Shown in pieces: positions 35,712 to 44,459 of a stretch of 64,000 nucleotides of DNA. The translations under genes were made by a program, and so were the position numbers. The notes beneath the pieces are model-generated. The model was not told the origin of the DNA. It searched no databases and saw only the letters and a program-made list of their open reading frames with translations. Origin of the DNA: Bacillota bacterium (GTDB lineage: Bacteria > Bacillota > Ch66); the NCBI GenBank assembly GCA_013178045.1, contig JABLXP010000002.1, positions 1 through 64,000 on the forward strand, in the 5' to 3' direction. Positions within the stretch are counted from its first letter, which is position 1, and each line of letters starts with the position of its first letter.

Positions 35712-36248
35712 GTGAAGCTCAGAGACCGTATCGTAGTGGCCCTCTGTTCAATTCTGCTGATTGCCGCCGCCGGGGTAGTTATCCTGCAGATATTTGGCTG
35801 GATCTTCCCGCTGGAATATCTGTTGACTACGGTTGCCGATCCGAACGGGCGCTGGGTGGCCGGCCTGGTCAGCGGAGCCATCTTACTTATTGGCCTGATT
35901 TTATTCTTTGACAGTCTGCGGTACAGCGAGCCAGTTGAGGCGATTGTTCATGAGACCGCCATGGGGCAGGTGCGGACCAGCATTACTGCCCTGGAAAATG
36001 TCGTGCGCAAAGCCGTGCGTCAGGTCCGGGGAGTACGGGAAGTCAAGCCCTTGGTCCGGCCGTTGGAGCATGGGGTGGCTGTTTTACTTCGCGTGATCCT
36101 GATCCCCGAAGTCAACGTCCCTGAGGTGGCGGAGCAGATTCAGAATAATGTCCGTAAATATTTACGGGAGATTGTGGGGACCGAAGTGTTAGAAATAAAG
36201 GTCCTAGTGGATAATATTACATACGATGTCAACGCAAGAGTAGAGTAG
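35712..36248 (+). CDS. amaP: Alkaline shock membrane anchor protein AmaP
   Basis: A 178-aa protein with two N-terminal membrane helices (IVVALCSILLIAAAGVVILQIFGW and WVAGLVSGAILLIGLILFF) and an Asp23-like C-terminal domain (ITALENVVRKAVRQVRGVREVKPLV...EQIQNNVRKYLREIVG). It anchors Asp23 at the membrane. GTG 35712 follows AGGTGATG. DUF2273 follows within 12 nt. Confidence 0.9.
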   Translation: MKLRDRIVVALCSILLIAAAGVVILQIFGWIFPLEYLLTTVADPNGRWVAGLVSGAILLIGLILFFDSLRYSEPVEAIVHETAMGQVRTSITALENVVRKAVRQVRGVREVKPLVRPLEHGVAVLLRVILIPEVNVPEVAEQIQNNVRKYLREIVGTEVLEIKVLVDNITYDVNARVE

Positions 36249-36260
36249 GTGGTGATCACC

Positions 36261-36479
36261 ATGTGGGAGAAATTATTGATTGATATCGTGGAAAAGCATC
36301 GAGGAAAAGCGCTGGGGATATTGGTTGGTTTTATCCTGGGTATTCTAATTATCTCTTACGGCTTCTTCAAGGCCCTGTTCATTTCCCTTTGTATGGCCGG
36401 CGGCTATCTGATTGGCAAACGTATTGATGATAAAGGAGATCTGCGTGAGATGATGTCGCGGGTCTGGCGTGATCACTAA
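36261..36479 (+). CDS. DUF2273 small membrane protein
   Basis: A 72-aa protein with a central pair of hydrophobic segments (ALGILVGFILGILIISYGFFKALFISLCMAGGYLIG) and charged ends. DUF2273 proteins accompany Asp23/AmaP in Firmicutes; function is unknown. ATG 36261 follows AGGTGGTGA. The end overlaps the reading frame before nusB but not its chosen start. Confidence 0.88.
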   Translation: MWEKLLIDIVEKHRGKALGILVGFILGILIISYGFFKALFISLCMAGGYLIGKRIDDKGDLREMMSRVWRDH

Positions 36480-36519
36480 ACTAATAAAAACACCCAGAGT
36501 TTTAAAGGAGGCAACATTC

Positions 36520-36924
36520 TTGACAAGACGCCGGGCGAGAGAAACGGCTTTACAGATCTTGTTTCAGATTGATGTTGGCCAGGCTAGCCCCGAAGCCGCT
36601 ATTGAGCACGTCTTGACAGAATTCCCGCTGTCCGAGCCGGCCAGTGAGTTCGCGGTGACCCTTGTGCGGGGTGCCCTTAAACACCTGAGGGAAATTGACC
36701 AGGTGATCAAGGAGCTGTCCCGGGAATGGAATTTGGACCGCATGGCGAAAGTGGACCGCAACATTCTCCGGTTGGCGATCTATGAGATCTTGTATGTGCC
36801 GGAAGTGCCCAACAACGTGGCAATCAACGAAGCCATTGAAGTGGCCAAGAAGTTCGGAGGAGGAGATTCAGGCCGATTTGTTAACGGGATTCTGGGCAAA
36901 CTCGTGGAGAGTAGAGAAGATTGA
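36520..36924 (+). CDS. nusB: Transcription antitermination factor NusB
   Basis: A 134-aa all-helical protein that binds NusE and boxA RNA for rRNA antitermination. It opens with RRRARETALQILFQIDVG and ends with the family block DRNILRLAIYEILYVPEVPNNVAINEAIEVAKKFGGGDSGRFVNGILGKL. TTG 36520 is set by AAAGGAGG at 36505-36512. It begins the nusB...tlyA housekeeping run. Confidence 0.95.
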   Translation: MTRRRARETALQILFQIDVGQASPEAAIEHVLTEFPLSEPASEFAVTLVRGALKHLREIDQVIKELSREWNLDRMAKVDRNILRLAIYEILYVPEVPNNVAINEAIEVAKKFGGGDSGRFVNGILGKLVESRED

Positions 36925-36925
36925 C

Positions 36926-37888
36926 ATGGAACTGATCGTTGGCATTGACACCAGTGCTTACACCACTTCGGTGGCGGTGATTGATTCCGAACAGAAGGTT
37001 TGGTTCGATGAGAGACAGCTTCTGAAGGTTCCGGCCGGGTTACGGGGGCTGAGACAGTCAGAAGCTGTCTTTCAGCATGTGCAGAATCTGCCTGACCTCG
37101 TCGAGCGGATGAGCCGGCAGGTTGATCCCCGGCAAATAGTGCGGGTTGTCGCCAGTGGCCGGCCCAGGCCAGTAGCGGATTCGTACATGCCGGTCTTTAC
37201 CGTGGGAGCGGGTTTGGCCCGCAGTCTGGCGGCCGCTCTGAAAGTTACCCCAATAATGGTCAGCCATCAGGAGGGTCACCTGGCGGCTGGGATCTGGTCG
37301 GCCCAAGGTCCCCGAGAGGAAAAGTTTCTGGCCGTGCATCTGTCCGGCGGAACTTCCGAATTACTAGTGGTGGGCCGGGCCAGCAGCCAGGACCAGGTGT
37401 TTGCCATCGACCGACTGGGGCAGAGTAACGACCTCCACGCCGGCCAGTTTGTTGACCGTCTTGGGGTACGGCTGGGTTTAAGCTTTCCTGCCGGCGCCGC
37501 CCTGGAGAAACTGGCGGCCCAGGCGGAGGGCGAACCGTTGGTGCGATTGCCCTCGGCGGTGCGGGGATATGATTTCAGTTTTGCCGGGCCGGCCGCTGCC
37601 GCGGAGCGTCTGCTGGATCGCGGCGTCCCGGGACCGCTGGTGGCCCGGGCGGTAGAAGCCTGTCTGGTAAAGACCCTGGAAAAAGTGCTCCGGCGGGCCA
37701 GGGAGCAGCTTGGACTAACTGCGGCCATACTGGTGGGCGGGGTGGCGGCCAACCACTACCTGCGCCAGCGTTTAACCGAACGGCTCAGTCACCCAGCGGT
37801 GGGGATGAAGCTTTATTTTACCGACCCAAGGTACAGCACAGATAACGCGGTCGGGGTTGCCCTCTGTGGTACGTACATAAAGTATTAG
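36926..37888 (+). CDS. TsaD/Kae1-like ASKHA paralogue
   Basis: A 320-aa protein of the TsaD/Kae1 (former glycoprotease M22) family. It begins [19 protein letters not shown]. The family metal motif HxEGH is present as [10 protein letters not shown], and [13 protein letters not shown] and [16 protein letters not shown] match the nucleotide and metal sites. It is shorter and more divergent than genuine TsaD, and several clostridia carry such a copy next to nusB in addition to true tsaD. A t6A function is therefore uncertain. ATG 36926 lies directly after nusB. Confidence 0.8.
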   Translation: MELIVGIDTSAYTTSVAVIDSEQKVWFDERQLLKVPAGLRGLRQSEAVFQHVQNLPDLVERMSRQVDPRQIVRVVASGRPRPVADSYMPVFTVGAGLARSLAAALKVTPIMVSHQEGHLAAGIWSAQGPREEKFLAVHLSGGTSELLVVGRASSQDQVFAIDRLGQSNDLHAGQFVDRLGVRLGLSFPAGAALEKLAAQAEGEPLVRLPSAVRGYDFSFAGPAAAAERLLDRGVPGPLVARAVEACLVKTLEKVLRRAREQLGLTAAILVGGVAANHYLRQRLTERLSHPAVGMKLYFTDPRYSTDNAVGVALCGTYIKY

Positions 37889-37916
37889 CAATAATTCTGA
37901 AGAAGGGGGATACAAT

Positions 37917-38765
37917 TTGGCAGCACAGATAATTGATGGGAAAAAGATTGCCCAGGAGATTAGAAATAGTCTTAAACAAGAAGTGGCCGAACTAAAAGAG
38001 CGTGGAATCACTCCCGGTCTGGCGGTGGTTCTGGTTGGCGAGGACCCCGCCTCTCAGGTTTATGTTCGTTTAAAAGAGCGAGCCTGTGCGGAGGTAGGTT
38101 TGTATTCGCGCAGCTACCGGCTGCCGGTGGCTAGCACACAGACTGAACTGCTGAACCTGATCGATGAATTAAACCGGGATCCCCAGATTCACGGGATACT
38201 GGTTCAGTCACCCCCTCCAGCTCACATCGATGAGCAGGCAATTCTGAAGCGTATTCGGCCGGACAAGGATGTAGATGGTTTTCATCCAGTAAATGTGGGA
38301 AAATTGATGATTGGCGAACCCGGCTTAAGACCCTGTACTCCCCTCGGCTGTTTGGAATTACTCGACCGGATTGGCTGCGACTTGACGGGGAAAAAAGCGG
38401 TTGTCATTGGCCGGAGCAATATTGTCGGCAAGCCGATGGCGGTGTTGTTGCTGTCGCGCCATGCGACGGTGACCATTTGTCATTCCCGGACCAGGGATCT
38501 GGCGGCGGAAGTTCGGTCAGCCGATGTCGTGGTGGTGGCGGTTGGTCAGCCGGGTCTGGTGACGGGCGAAATGCTCAAGCCCGGGGCGGTGGTCATTGAT
38601 GTCGGCATAAACCGTCTGCCCGACGGCCGGCTGGTGGGGGATGTTGATTTCACCAGTGCCGTTGAGGTAGCGGGATGGATCACGCCGGTTCCGGGTGGCG
38701 TTGGGCCGATGACGATCGCGATGTTATTGAAGAATACCGTGGAGGCGGCCAAACAACAGTGTTAA
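37917..38765 (+). CDS. folD: Bifunctional methylene-THF dehydrogenase / cyclohydrolase
   Basis: FolD interconverts 5,10-methylene-, methenyl- and 10-formyl-tetrahydrofolate. The 282-aa protein has the catalytic Tyr/Lys in [16 protein letters not shown], the [11 protein letters not shown] loop, [11 protein letters not shown] and the Rossmann [15 protein letters not shown]. In an acetogenic or syntrophic anaerobe it would serve the methyl branch of the Wood-Ljungdahl pathway as well as biosynthesis. TTG 37917 follows AAGGGGG. It overlaps xseA by a few nucleotides. Confidence 0.95.
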   Translation: MAAQIIDGKKIAQEIRNSLKQEVAELKERGITPGLAVVLVGEDPASQVYVRLKERACAEVGLYSRSYRLPVASTQTELLNLIDELNRDPQIHGILVQSPPPAHIDEQAILKRIRPDKDVDGFHPVNVGKLMIGEPGLRPCTPLGCLELLDRIGCDLTGKKAVVIGRSNIVGKPMAVLLLSRHATVTICHSRTRDLAAEVRSADVVVVAVGQPGLVTGEMLKPGAVVIDVGINRLPDGRLVGDVDFTSAVEVAGWITPVPGGVGPMTIAMLLKNTVEAAKQQC

Positions 38766-39988
38766 CGAGGCGGATTTTCAGCGTGGGGGAACTAACGAGT
38801 TACCTGGCCAGCTTAATGGAGCAGGATCCCCTTCTGCAAAATGTCTGGGTCCGGGGTGAGGTCTCTAACCTCCGGCTGCATTCTTCTGGGCACCTGTACC
38901 TGACCCTCAAAGACAGCACCAGTACCATGCGGTGCGTAATGTTTCGGTCTCGCGCCGCTCGTCTAACTTTTGCACCGCAGAATGGGATGCGCGTTCTGGC
39001 TCGCGGTTACGTGGCGGTTTTTGAGCGGGACGGCCAGTACCAGCTGTACCTGGAAGAATTGCAGCCCGATGGGGTAGGTGCTTTATTTATCGCATTTCAG
39101 CAGCTCAAACAAAGGTTGAGCGAGGAGGGGTTATTCGAACCTGCCCGCAAACGCCCTTTACCCTGGCTGCCCCGCAAGATTGGCATTGTAACTTCCCCGC
39201 AGGGGGCGGTACTGCAGGATATGCTCACCATCATCCGGCGGCGCTGTCCCGGGGTTGACATCGTAGTCGCCCCGGCTGCAGTCCAGGGAGAACTGGCGCC
39301 GGCGCAAATCGCCGGCGGTCTGGCCCGACTTAATGAACTGCCTGACGTGGAAGTAATCATTGTCGGGCGAGGTGGGGGGTCTTTAGAGGAACTGTGGGCG
39401 TTTAACACCGAAGAAGTGGCGCGAGCCATTTTTCAATCCCGCGTCCCGGTCATTTCCGCCGTTGGGCATGAAACCGATTACACCATCGCTGATTGGGTGG
39501 CTGACTGCCGGGCGCCGACGCCATCTGCGGCGGCGGAGTTGGTGGTACCCAATATCACTGATTTGTACGCACGGCTGACGGATCTCCAGATACGGTTGGG
39601 GCGAGGGATACGCTGGCAGTTGGCTAAACAAAGGCAAAATTTAATCTCCCTGGCCAACCAGGCCAGCCTGGTCTTGCAGCAAACGGTAAAGCAGCAGCGG
39701 CAGCAATTAACTCATTTGGAACGTCAATTGCGGTCAAATATGGCTGGTTTTTTGGCACGGAAAGGTGCTATACTAAAGGTATTGACGGGACGTCTGGAAG
39801 CCTTGAGTCCGCTGGGAATATTAAGCCGGGGATACTCGATTTGCCGTGATTACTACTCTCAGACAATTATACGGGCCAGTCATCAGACCGCGGTAGGCGG
39901 TAGGGTAGAAGTGATTTTGCACCGGGGAGGTTTAATCTGTAAGGTTGAGGAAGTGAAGGAGGAGCCATGGTGCCAGAAAAACATGTAA
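38759..39988 (+). CDS. xseA: Exodeoxyribonuclease VII large subunit
   Basis: A 409-aa catalytic subunit of the single-strand exonuclease. N-terminal OB fold ([27 protein letters not shown]), the catalytic region with [35 protein letters not shown] and [29 protein letters not shown], then a long coiled coil. GTG 38759 overlaps folD. GGAGGCGG lies about 11 nt upstream. The longer open frame to 38675 lies in folD and is not coding. Confidence 0.94.
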   Translation: MLTRRIFSVGELTSYLASLMEQDPLLQNVWVRGEVSNLRLHSSGHLYLTLKDSTSTMRCVMFRSRAARLTFAPQNGMRVLARGYVAVFERDGQYQLYLEELQPDGVGALFIAFQQLKQRLSEEGLFEPARKRPLPWLPRKIGIVTSPQGAVLQDMLTIIRRRCPGVDIVVAPAAVQGELAPAQIAGGLARLNELPDVEVIIVGRGGGSLEELWAFNTEEVARAIFQSRVPVISAVGHETDYTIADWVADCRAPTPSAAAELVVPNITDLYARLTDLQIRLGRGIRWQLAKQRQNLISLANQASLVLQQTVKQQRQQLTHLERQLRSNMAGFLARKGAILKVLTGRLEALSPLGILSRGYSICRDYYSQTIIRASHQTAVGGRVEVILHRGGLICKVEEVKEEPWCQKNM

Positions 39989-40236
39989 GCGGTCTGGCGA
40001 GTGAACCATCATTTGAGGAAGCGATTGGCCGGCTGGAACGGTTGGTTGAACAACTGGAAAGCGGCGAGTTATCCCTGGACGAAGCGCTCTGCTGCTTTGA
40101 GGAAGGGATTGGTTTGGTGCGGATTTGCCACCAGAGGCTGCAGGCGGCTGAGGGTAAGGTCGAAGTCCTTCTTCAGACGCTGAACAAGGGGAACTTAAAG
40201 GTGGTCGGAAGTTTAACTGAAGGAGCTGAGGAATAA
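39967..40236 (+). CDS. xseB: Exodeoxyribonuclease VII small subunit
   Basis: An 89-aa helical subunit. It has the family core SFEEAIGRLERLVEQLESGELSLDEALCCFEEGIGLVRICHQRL. It overlaps xseA by 22 nt and shares its stop with the ispA start (TAATG), so the three genes are translationally linked. Confidence 0.94.
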   Translation: MVPEKHVSGLASEPSFEEAIGRLERLVEQLESGELSLDEALCCFEEGIGLVRICHQRLQAAEGKVEVLLQTLNKGNLKVVGSLTEGAEE

Positions 40237-41153
40237 TGAGCTGGCCAAAATCTCCAGCCTATCAGGATTTACCCCGTCGTCTGGCCGAAAAAGCCAGATT
40301 AGTTAATGCGGCTTTGGAGGAGCTGGTGCCAGCGGAGCAAACCTATCCCACGGTGATCCATCAGGCGATGCGCTACAGCCTGTTTGCCGGCGGAAAAAGG
40401 CTGCGCCCCACTTTAACCATGGCGGCGGCGGAAGCCTTAGGCCACCCCAGCGATCTGGTACTGCCAACGGCCTGTGCGTTAGAACTTATTCATACTTATT
40501 CTTTGATTCATGATGATCTCCCGGCAATGGACAACGATGATTATCGGCGGGGACGGCTAACCTGTCACAAAGTTTATGGTGAGGCGATAGCGATCCTGGC
40601 TGGTGATGCCCTGCTTACCCTGGCCTTTGACCTGATCGCGCGTAATGCCGAATATCCGGGAGTTCGGGCAGCAGATGTGCTGCAGATTATCCGAGAAATC
40701 AGCACCGGAGCCGGTACGCAGGGCATGATCGGGGGACAGGTGGTGGACATCCAGTCAGAAAATCAGCCACCGGAAATCAAAACCCTGGAGTATATGCACC
40801 GGCATAAAACGGGGGCCCTAATCCGCGCCGCGGTACGTGCCGGGGCGATTTTAGCCCGGGCTTCATCAGTCCAGCTAGTGGCTCTGACCAGATACGCGGA
40901 AGAGTTCGGTCTGGCTTTTCAAATTACCGATGATATTCTTGACCTGACCGGTGATATGGCTGTACTGGGCAAACCCGTGGGGAGCGATGTGCGGAATCAG
41001 AAAGCGACCTACCCCGCCCTGTTTGGTGTGGACCAATCACGACAGATGGCGCAGGACTGTATTTCGCGGGCCCTGAACAGTCTGACCATATTCGACGAAC
41101 GGGCCGATTTCCTGCGCGATCTGGCAATTTTTATCCTCGAGCGGGAACAATAA
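40236..41153 (+). CDS. ispA: Farnesyl diphosphate synthase (polyprenyl synthetase)
   Basis: A 305-aa trans-prenyltransferase that condenses IPP with allylic diphosphates. First Asp-rich motif DDLPAMDND at about residue 90 and second DDILD near 230, with GGKRLRPTLTMAAAEALG upstream and a GQVVDI block. A product of C15 is likely from the residues before the first motif, but that is family inference. It feeds quinone, cell-wall carrier and carotenoid pathways with dxs next. Confidence 0.93.
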   Translation: MSWPKSPAYQDLPRRLAEKARLVNAALEELVPAEQTYPTVIHQAMRYSLFAGGKRLRPTLTMAAAEALGHPSDLVLPTACALELIHTYSLIHDDLPAMDNDDYRRGRLTCHKVYGEAIAILAGDALLTLAFDLIARNAEYPGVRAADVLQIIREISTGAGTQGMIGGQVVDIQSENQPPEIKTLEYMHRHKTGALIRAAVRAGAILARASSVQLVALTRYAEEFGLAFQITDDILDLTGDMAVLGKPVGSDVRNQKATYPALFGVDQSRQMAQDCISRALNSLTIFDERADFLRDLAIFILEREQ

Positions 41154-41229
41154 CTTTTAACGAATAAAATGTTTGTATTTGGTGACGATGACAGTAAACG
41201 TATGTTCAATACGAGAGAAGGTGACCGGG

Positions 41230-43197
41230 GTGACCCAACTGCTCGAACGAATTAACAGTCCAGCAGATCTTAAACGATTATCCCTGGGTGAACTAAACCA
41301 GTTGGCTAAAGAGATCCGCACGGTGTTGATTGAAACCGTCGCGAAAAACGGGGGACACCTGGCTCCCAATCTGGGAGTTGTTGAACTAACTTTGGCTTTG
41401 CACCTGGTGTTTGACTCCCCACGTGACCGGCTGATCTGGGACGTGGGTCACCAGAGCTACATTCACAAGCTGCTGACCGGACGACGAGAAACTTTTTCGA
41501 CGCTCCGGCAGTACCAGGGACTGAGTGGTTTTCCTAAGCAGCGGGAGAGTGAACACGACGTCTTTGAAACGGGGCACAGTTCTACCTCGATTTCCGCCGC
41601 GGTTGGGATGGCATTGGCGCGTGATCTGAAGCGGGAAAAGCATCACGTGGTAGCGATCATTGGGGATGGGGCGCTGACCGGTGGCATGGCCTTCGAAGCG
41701 CTCAATTACGCCGGCCACTTACATACTAACCTGATTGTCGTGCTTAATGACAACGAGATGTCGATCGCCAGTAATGTTGGTGCCTTGTCCAGTTATCTTA
41801 CCAAGATGCGGACTGACCCGATGTACTTTAAAGGTAAAGAAGAAGTCGAATCACTGCTCAGGCGGATTCCAGCTATCGGTCCAACCATGGTCAAATTAGC
41901 GGAAAAGCTCAAGGATACTTTAAAGTATCTGGTTGTGCCGGGCATGATTTTTGAAGAACTGGGCTTTACCTATCTTGGTCCAATTGATGGACATAATTTA
42001 GCCTCGATGAAATCGGTCCTGCAAAACGCCAAAGCGACCAGTGGGCCAGTTTTAATTCATGTTTTAACCAAGAAAGGTAAAGGCTACCCCCCGGCCGAAA
42101 CTAATCCGGATAAATTCCACGGTATTGGACCTTTTGATGTGGGCACCGGCCAGTCGATAAAAAAGAATGCGCCGCCCACCTACACCCAGGTATTTGGCGA
42201 GACCCTGATCCGCTTAGCCAGAGATGATGAGCGTTTGCTGGCTGTTACTGCCGCCATGCCAGATGGAACTGGTTTGAACGGTTTCGCCCGTCAGTTTCCC
42301 CAGCGTTTCTTTGATGTGGGCATTGCGGAACAACATGCGGTCACGATGTCAGCTGGTCTGGCCAGAGACGGCTTTCGGCCGGTGGTGGCCATCTATTCCA
42401 CCTTCTTGCAGCGGGCCTATGACCAGGTCTTGCATGATGTTTGCCTGCAGAAACTGCCGGTAGTATTTGCCATTGACCGCGCCGGCCTGGTAGGTGAAGA
42501 TGGAGCGACCCACCAGGGGCTCTTTGACCTGGCGTATCTCAGGCATATCCCCAATATGGTGGTGATGGCTCCCAAGGATGAAAATGAGTTACAGCACATG
42601 TTAAAAACGGCTGTTGGCTATGACGGGCCAATCGCCATCCGCTATCCCCGTGGTACGGGAGTGGGGGTACAGCTTGAGGAAAAACTCAGGAACCTGCCGA
42701 TCGGTCAAGCGGAGTTGCTGTGCGACGGAACCGATATAACAATTCTGGCAGTTGGCCCCCTTGTTTATACCGCCCTGGAGGCGGCTAACCGGCTGCGGGA
42801 ACAAGGAGTAAAGGTGGCGGTAGTGAACGTCCGTTTCATTAAACCACTTGATGAAGAATTAATTTTGCGCCTGGCCCGGCAGACGAAACACCTGGTGACC
42901 CTGGAAGAGCATGTACTCGCGGGTGGGTTTGGTAGCGCGGTTCTGGAATTGCTGGCCAGGAAACAGCATAGCGAAGTCAAGGTCATCAACTTGGGTATAC
43001 CTGACGAGTTTGTTGAGCACGGGCCAATCGAGGTCTTGCGGACCCAGTACGGATTGACGCCAGAGGGGATTGTCGCAACGATTCGGCAGCAGTGGCCACT
43101 GCGGGTTGGTCCATGGACCAAGCCGCGGTCTCCGCACTGGGCGAAAGAAAGGGCCGACCTCCATGCGATTGTGGCTCCGGCAGAGGGACGAAAATAA
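41230..43197 (+). CDS. dxs: 1-Deoxy-D-xylulose-5-phosphate synthase
   Basis: DXS condenses pyruvate and glyceraldehyde 3-phosphate with thiamine diphosphate, the first step of the MEP isoprenoid pathway. The 655-aa protein shows the [13 protein letters not shown] loop, [15 protein letters not shown] (ThDP motif), the GPIDGHN box, and the transketolase [22 protein letters not shown] 41230 follows AAGGTGA. The C-terminus carries about 30 residues ([20 protein letters not shown]) beyond the usual end. Confidence 0.95.
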   Translation: MTQLLERINSPADLKRLSLGELNQLAKEIRTVLIETVAKNGGHLAPNLGVVELTLALHLVFDSPRDRLIWDVGHQSYIHKLLTGRRETFSTLRQYQGLSGFPKQRESEHDVFETGHSSTSISAAVGMALARDLKREKHHVVAIIGDGALTGGMAFEALNYAGHLHTNLIVVLNDNEMSIASNVGALSSYLTKMRTDPMYFKGKEEVESLLRRIPAIGPTMVKLAEKLKDTLKYLVVPGMIFEELGFTYLGPIDGHNLASMKSVLQNAKATSGPVLIHVLTKKGKGYPPAETNPDKFHGIGPFDVGTGQSIKKNAPPTYTQVFGETLIRLARDDERLLAVTAAMPDGTGLNGFARQFPQRFFDVGIAEQHAVTMSAGLARDGFRPVVAIYSTFLQRAYDQVLHDVCLQKLPVVFAIDRAGLVGEDGATHQGLFDLAYLRHIPNMVVMAPKDENELQHMLKTAVGYDGPIAIRYPRGTGVGVQLEEKLRNLPIGQAELLCDGTDITILAVGPLVYTALEAANRLREQGVKVAVVNVRFIKPLDEELILRLARQTKHLVTLEEHVLAGGFGSAVLELLARKQHSEVKVINLGIPDEFVEHGPIEVLRTQYGLTPEGIVATIRQQWPLRVGPWTKPRSPHWAKERADLHAIVAPAEGRK

Positions 43198-43216
43198 AAT
43201 TTCAAAGGGGATCATC

Positions 43217-44038
43217 ATGAATAAGACCAAAGAGCGGCTAGATATCTTACTTGTTCGGCAAGGCCTTTTTCCCAGTCGAGAACGGGCCAGGTCGGCCATC
43301 ATGGCTGGCCTGGTCTTTGTCGCTGGTCAAAAGATCGAGAAGCCGGGAACTCAGGTGACATTGGATGCGGAGATCCGCGTGCTGGGGGAAGACATTCCCT
43401 ACGTCAGCCGGGGCGGCTTGAAGCTGGCTAAGGCCCTGGAGGCATTTAAAATTGACTTGCAGGATCGGGTGGTGCTGGATATCGGGGCTTCCACCGGCGG
43501 GTTTACAGACTGTGCCCTGCAGCACGGTGCCCGCAAAGTGTATGCGATTGATGTCGGATACGGGCAGTTAGCCTGGAAGCTGCGTCAGGATCCCCGGGTG
43601 GTCTGCCTGGAACGGACCAACATCCGGCATCTTTCACCTGTGGTGCTGGATGAGCCAGGTGACGTAGCCACCATCGATGTTTCCTTTATTTCCCTGGACA
43701 AGGTTCTGCCAGCAGTCCGCGAATTGCTCGCCCCGCACGGACAAGTAATCGCCTTAATCAAGCCTCAGTTTGAGGCTGGTCGGGAAAAGGTGGGGAAGAA
43801 GGGAGTTGTCCGCGATCCCGCTGTCCACCGCGAAGTGATCGAGCAAGTGGCCAGGACTGCCCAGCGGCTCGGGTTCAGGGTGTGTGGACTGTCGTTTTCA
43901 CCTATCACGGGCCCAGAAGGCAACATTGAATATTTGCTCCACCTGTCACTGGTTAACGAGGGAGTCGGTGGTGCTGATTGGGCAGGGTTGCTTGATGCCA
44001 CGGTAGATAATGCGCACGCGCTCTTAAATAGAAGATAA
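43217..44038 (+). CDS. tlyA: TlyA-type rRNA 2'-O-methyltransferase
   Basis: A 273-aa protein with an N-terminal S4 RNA-binding domain (RLDILLVRQGLFPSRERARSAIMAGLVFV) and a FtsJ-like methyltransferase domain (SAM motif DIGASTGGFTDCALQHGA, then VYAIDVGYGQLAWKL). Members modify 16S/23S rRNA; the old name is haemolysin A. ATG 43217 follows AAAGGGG. In most Firmicutes nadK, argR and recN come next; here 16 kb intervene. Confidence 0.93.
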   Translation: MNKTKERLDILLVRQGLFPSRERARSAIMAGLVFVAGQKIEKPGTQVTLDAEIRVLGEDIPYVSRGGLKLAKALEAFKIDLQDRVVLDIGASTGGFTDCALQHGARKVYAIDVGYGQLAWKLRQDPRVVCLERTNIRHLSPVVLDEPGDVATIDVSFISLDKVLPAVRELLAPHGQVIALIKPQFEAGREKVGKKGVVRDPAVHREVIEQVARTAQRLGFRVCGLSFSPITGPEGNIEYLLHLSLVNEGVGGADWAGLLDATVDNAHALLNRR

Positions 44039-44459
44039 ATGCAGAAATATTAAAATTTACCAAAAGGGTTTGTGTCGTCAAAGACGAAAATTATTATTGG
44101 TAACGATGATAAATAGCATCAATCGATGCGCAACAACATCGCGATTAGCGCGATTAGGGAGTGGGGATGAAGAAGATTATACCTGACATGATATCCCTGG
44201 GCAGACCGATGTAGAAATGCATCAGTTATTTTGTCCTAATTGTATTTGGATCCGCGTTAACAGTATGATTACCACCAAAAATTTTTTGGTGGAAAAAGCT
44301 GGCGTGAATTTTGCATTTATTATAAAAAAGCGGGAATTACCATTGGTCTTGATCGATTCTTGTTTTTTAGGAGCCTGCGGTTGGCCGGGGCGCTTCCTGC
44401 AGTTAAGACCAGATAGCCTGAGAGCTATACACTGGTTAATCCACAAGGAGGGATTTTCG
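44039..44459. promoter_or_regulatory. 421-nt leader with palindromes before the sigma-54 activator
   Basis: No coding region with a ribosome site was seen. Small elements are: hairpin TCGTC/GACGA with a 3-nt loop (about 44073-44085); tandem 9-bp repeat CGCGATTAG (44140-44148 and 44149-44157); and a 21-bp palindrome CCACCAAAAA (44272-44281) / TTTTTGGTGG (44283-44292). The palindrome could be an operator or hairpin. The A/T content rises relative to tlyA. An open frame runs from 44217 into the activator but lacks domain similarity. Confidence 0.45.

Noticed and set aside
43105-43197. Frameshift or fusion at the dxs C-terminus
   Set aside because: The last 30 residues are an in-frame extension with no second domain; the core enzyme is complete and tails of this kind vary in the family.
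44217-44459. Longer N-terminus for the sigma-54 activator
   Set aside because: The extension has no domain similarity and lacks a ribosome site; TTG 44460 follows AAGGAGGG and starts exactly at the CBS motif.
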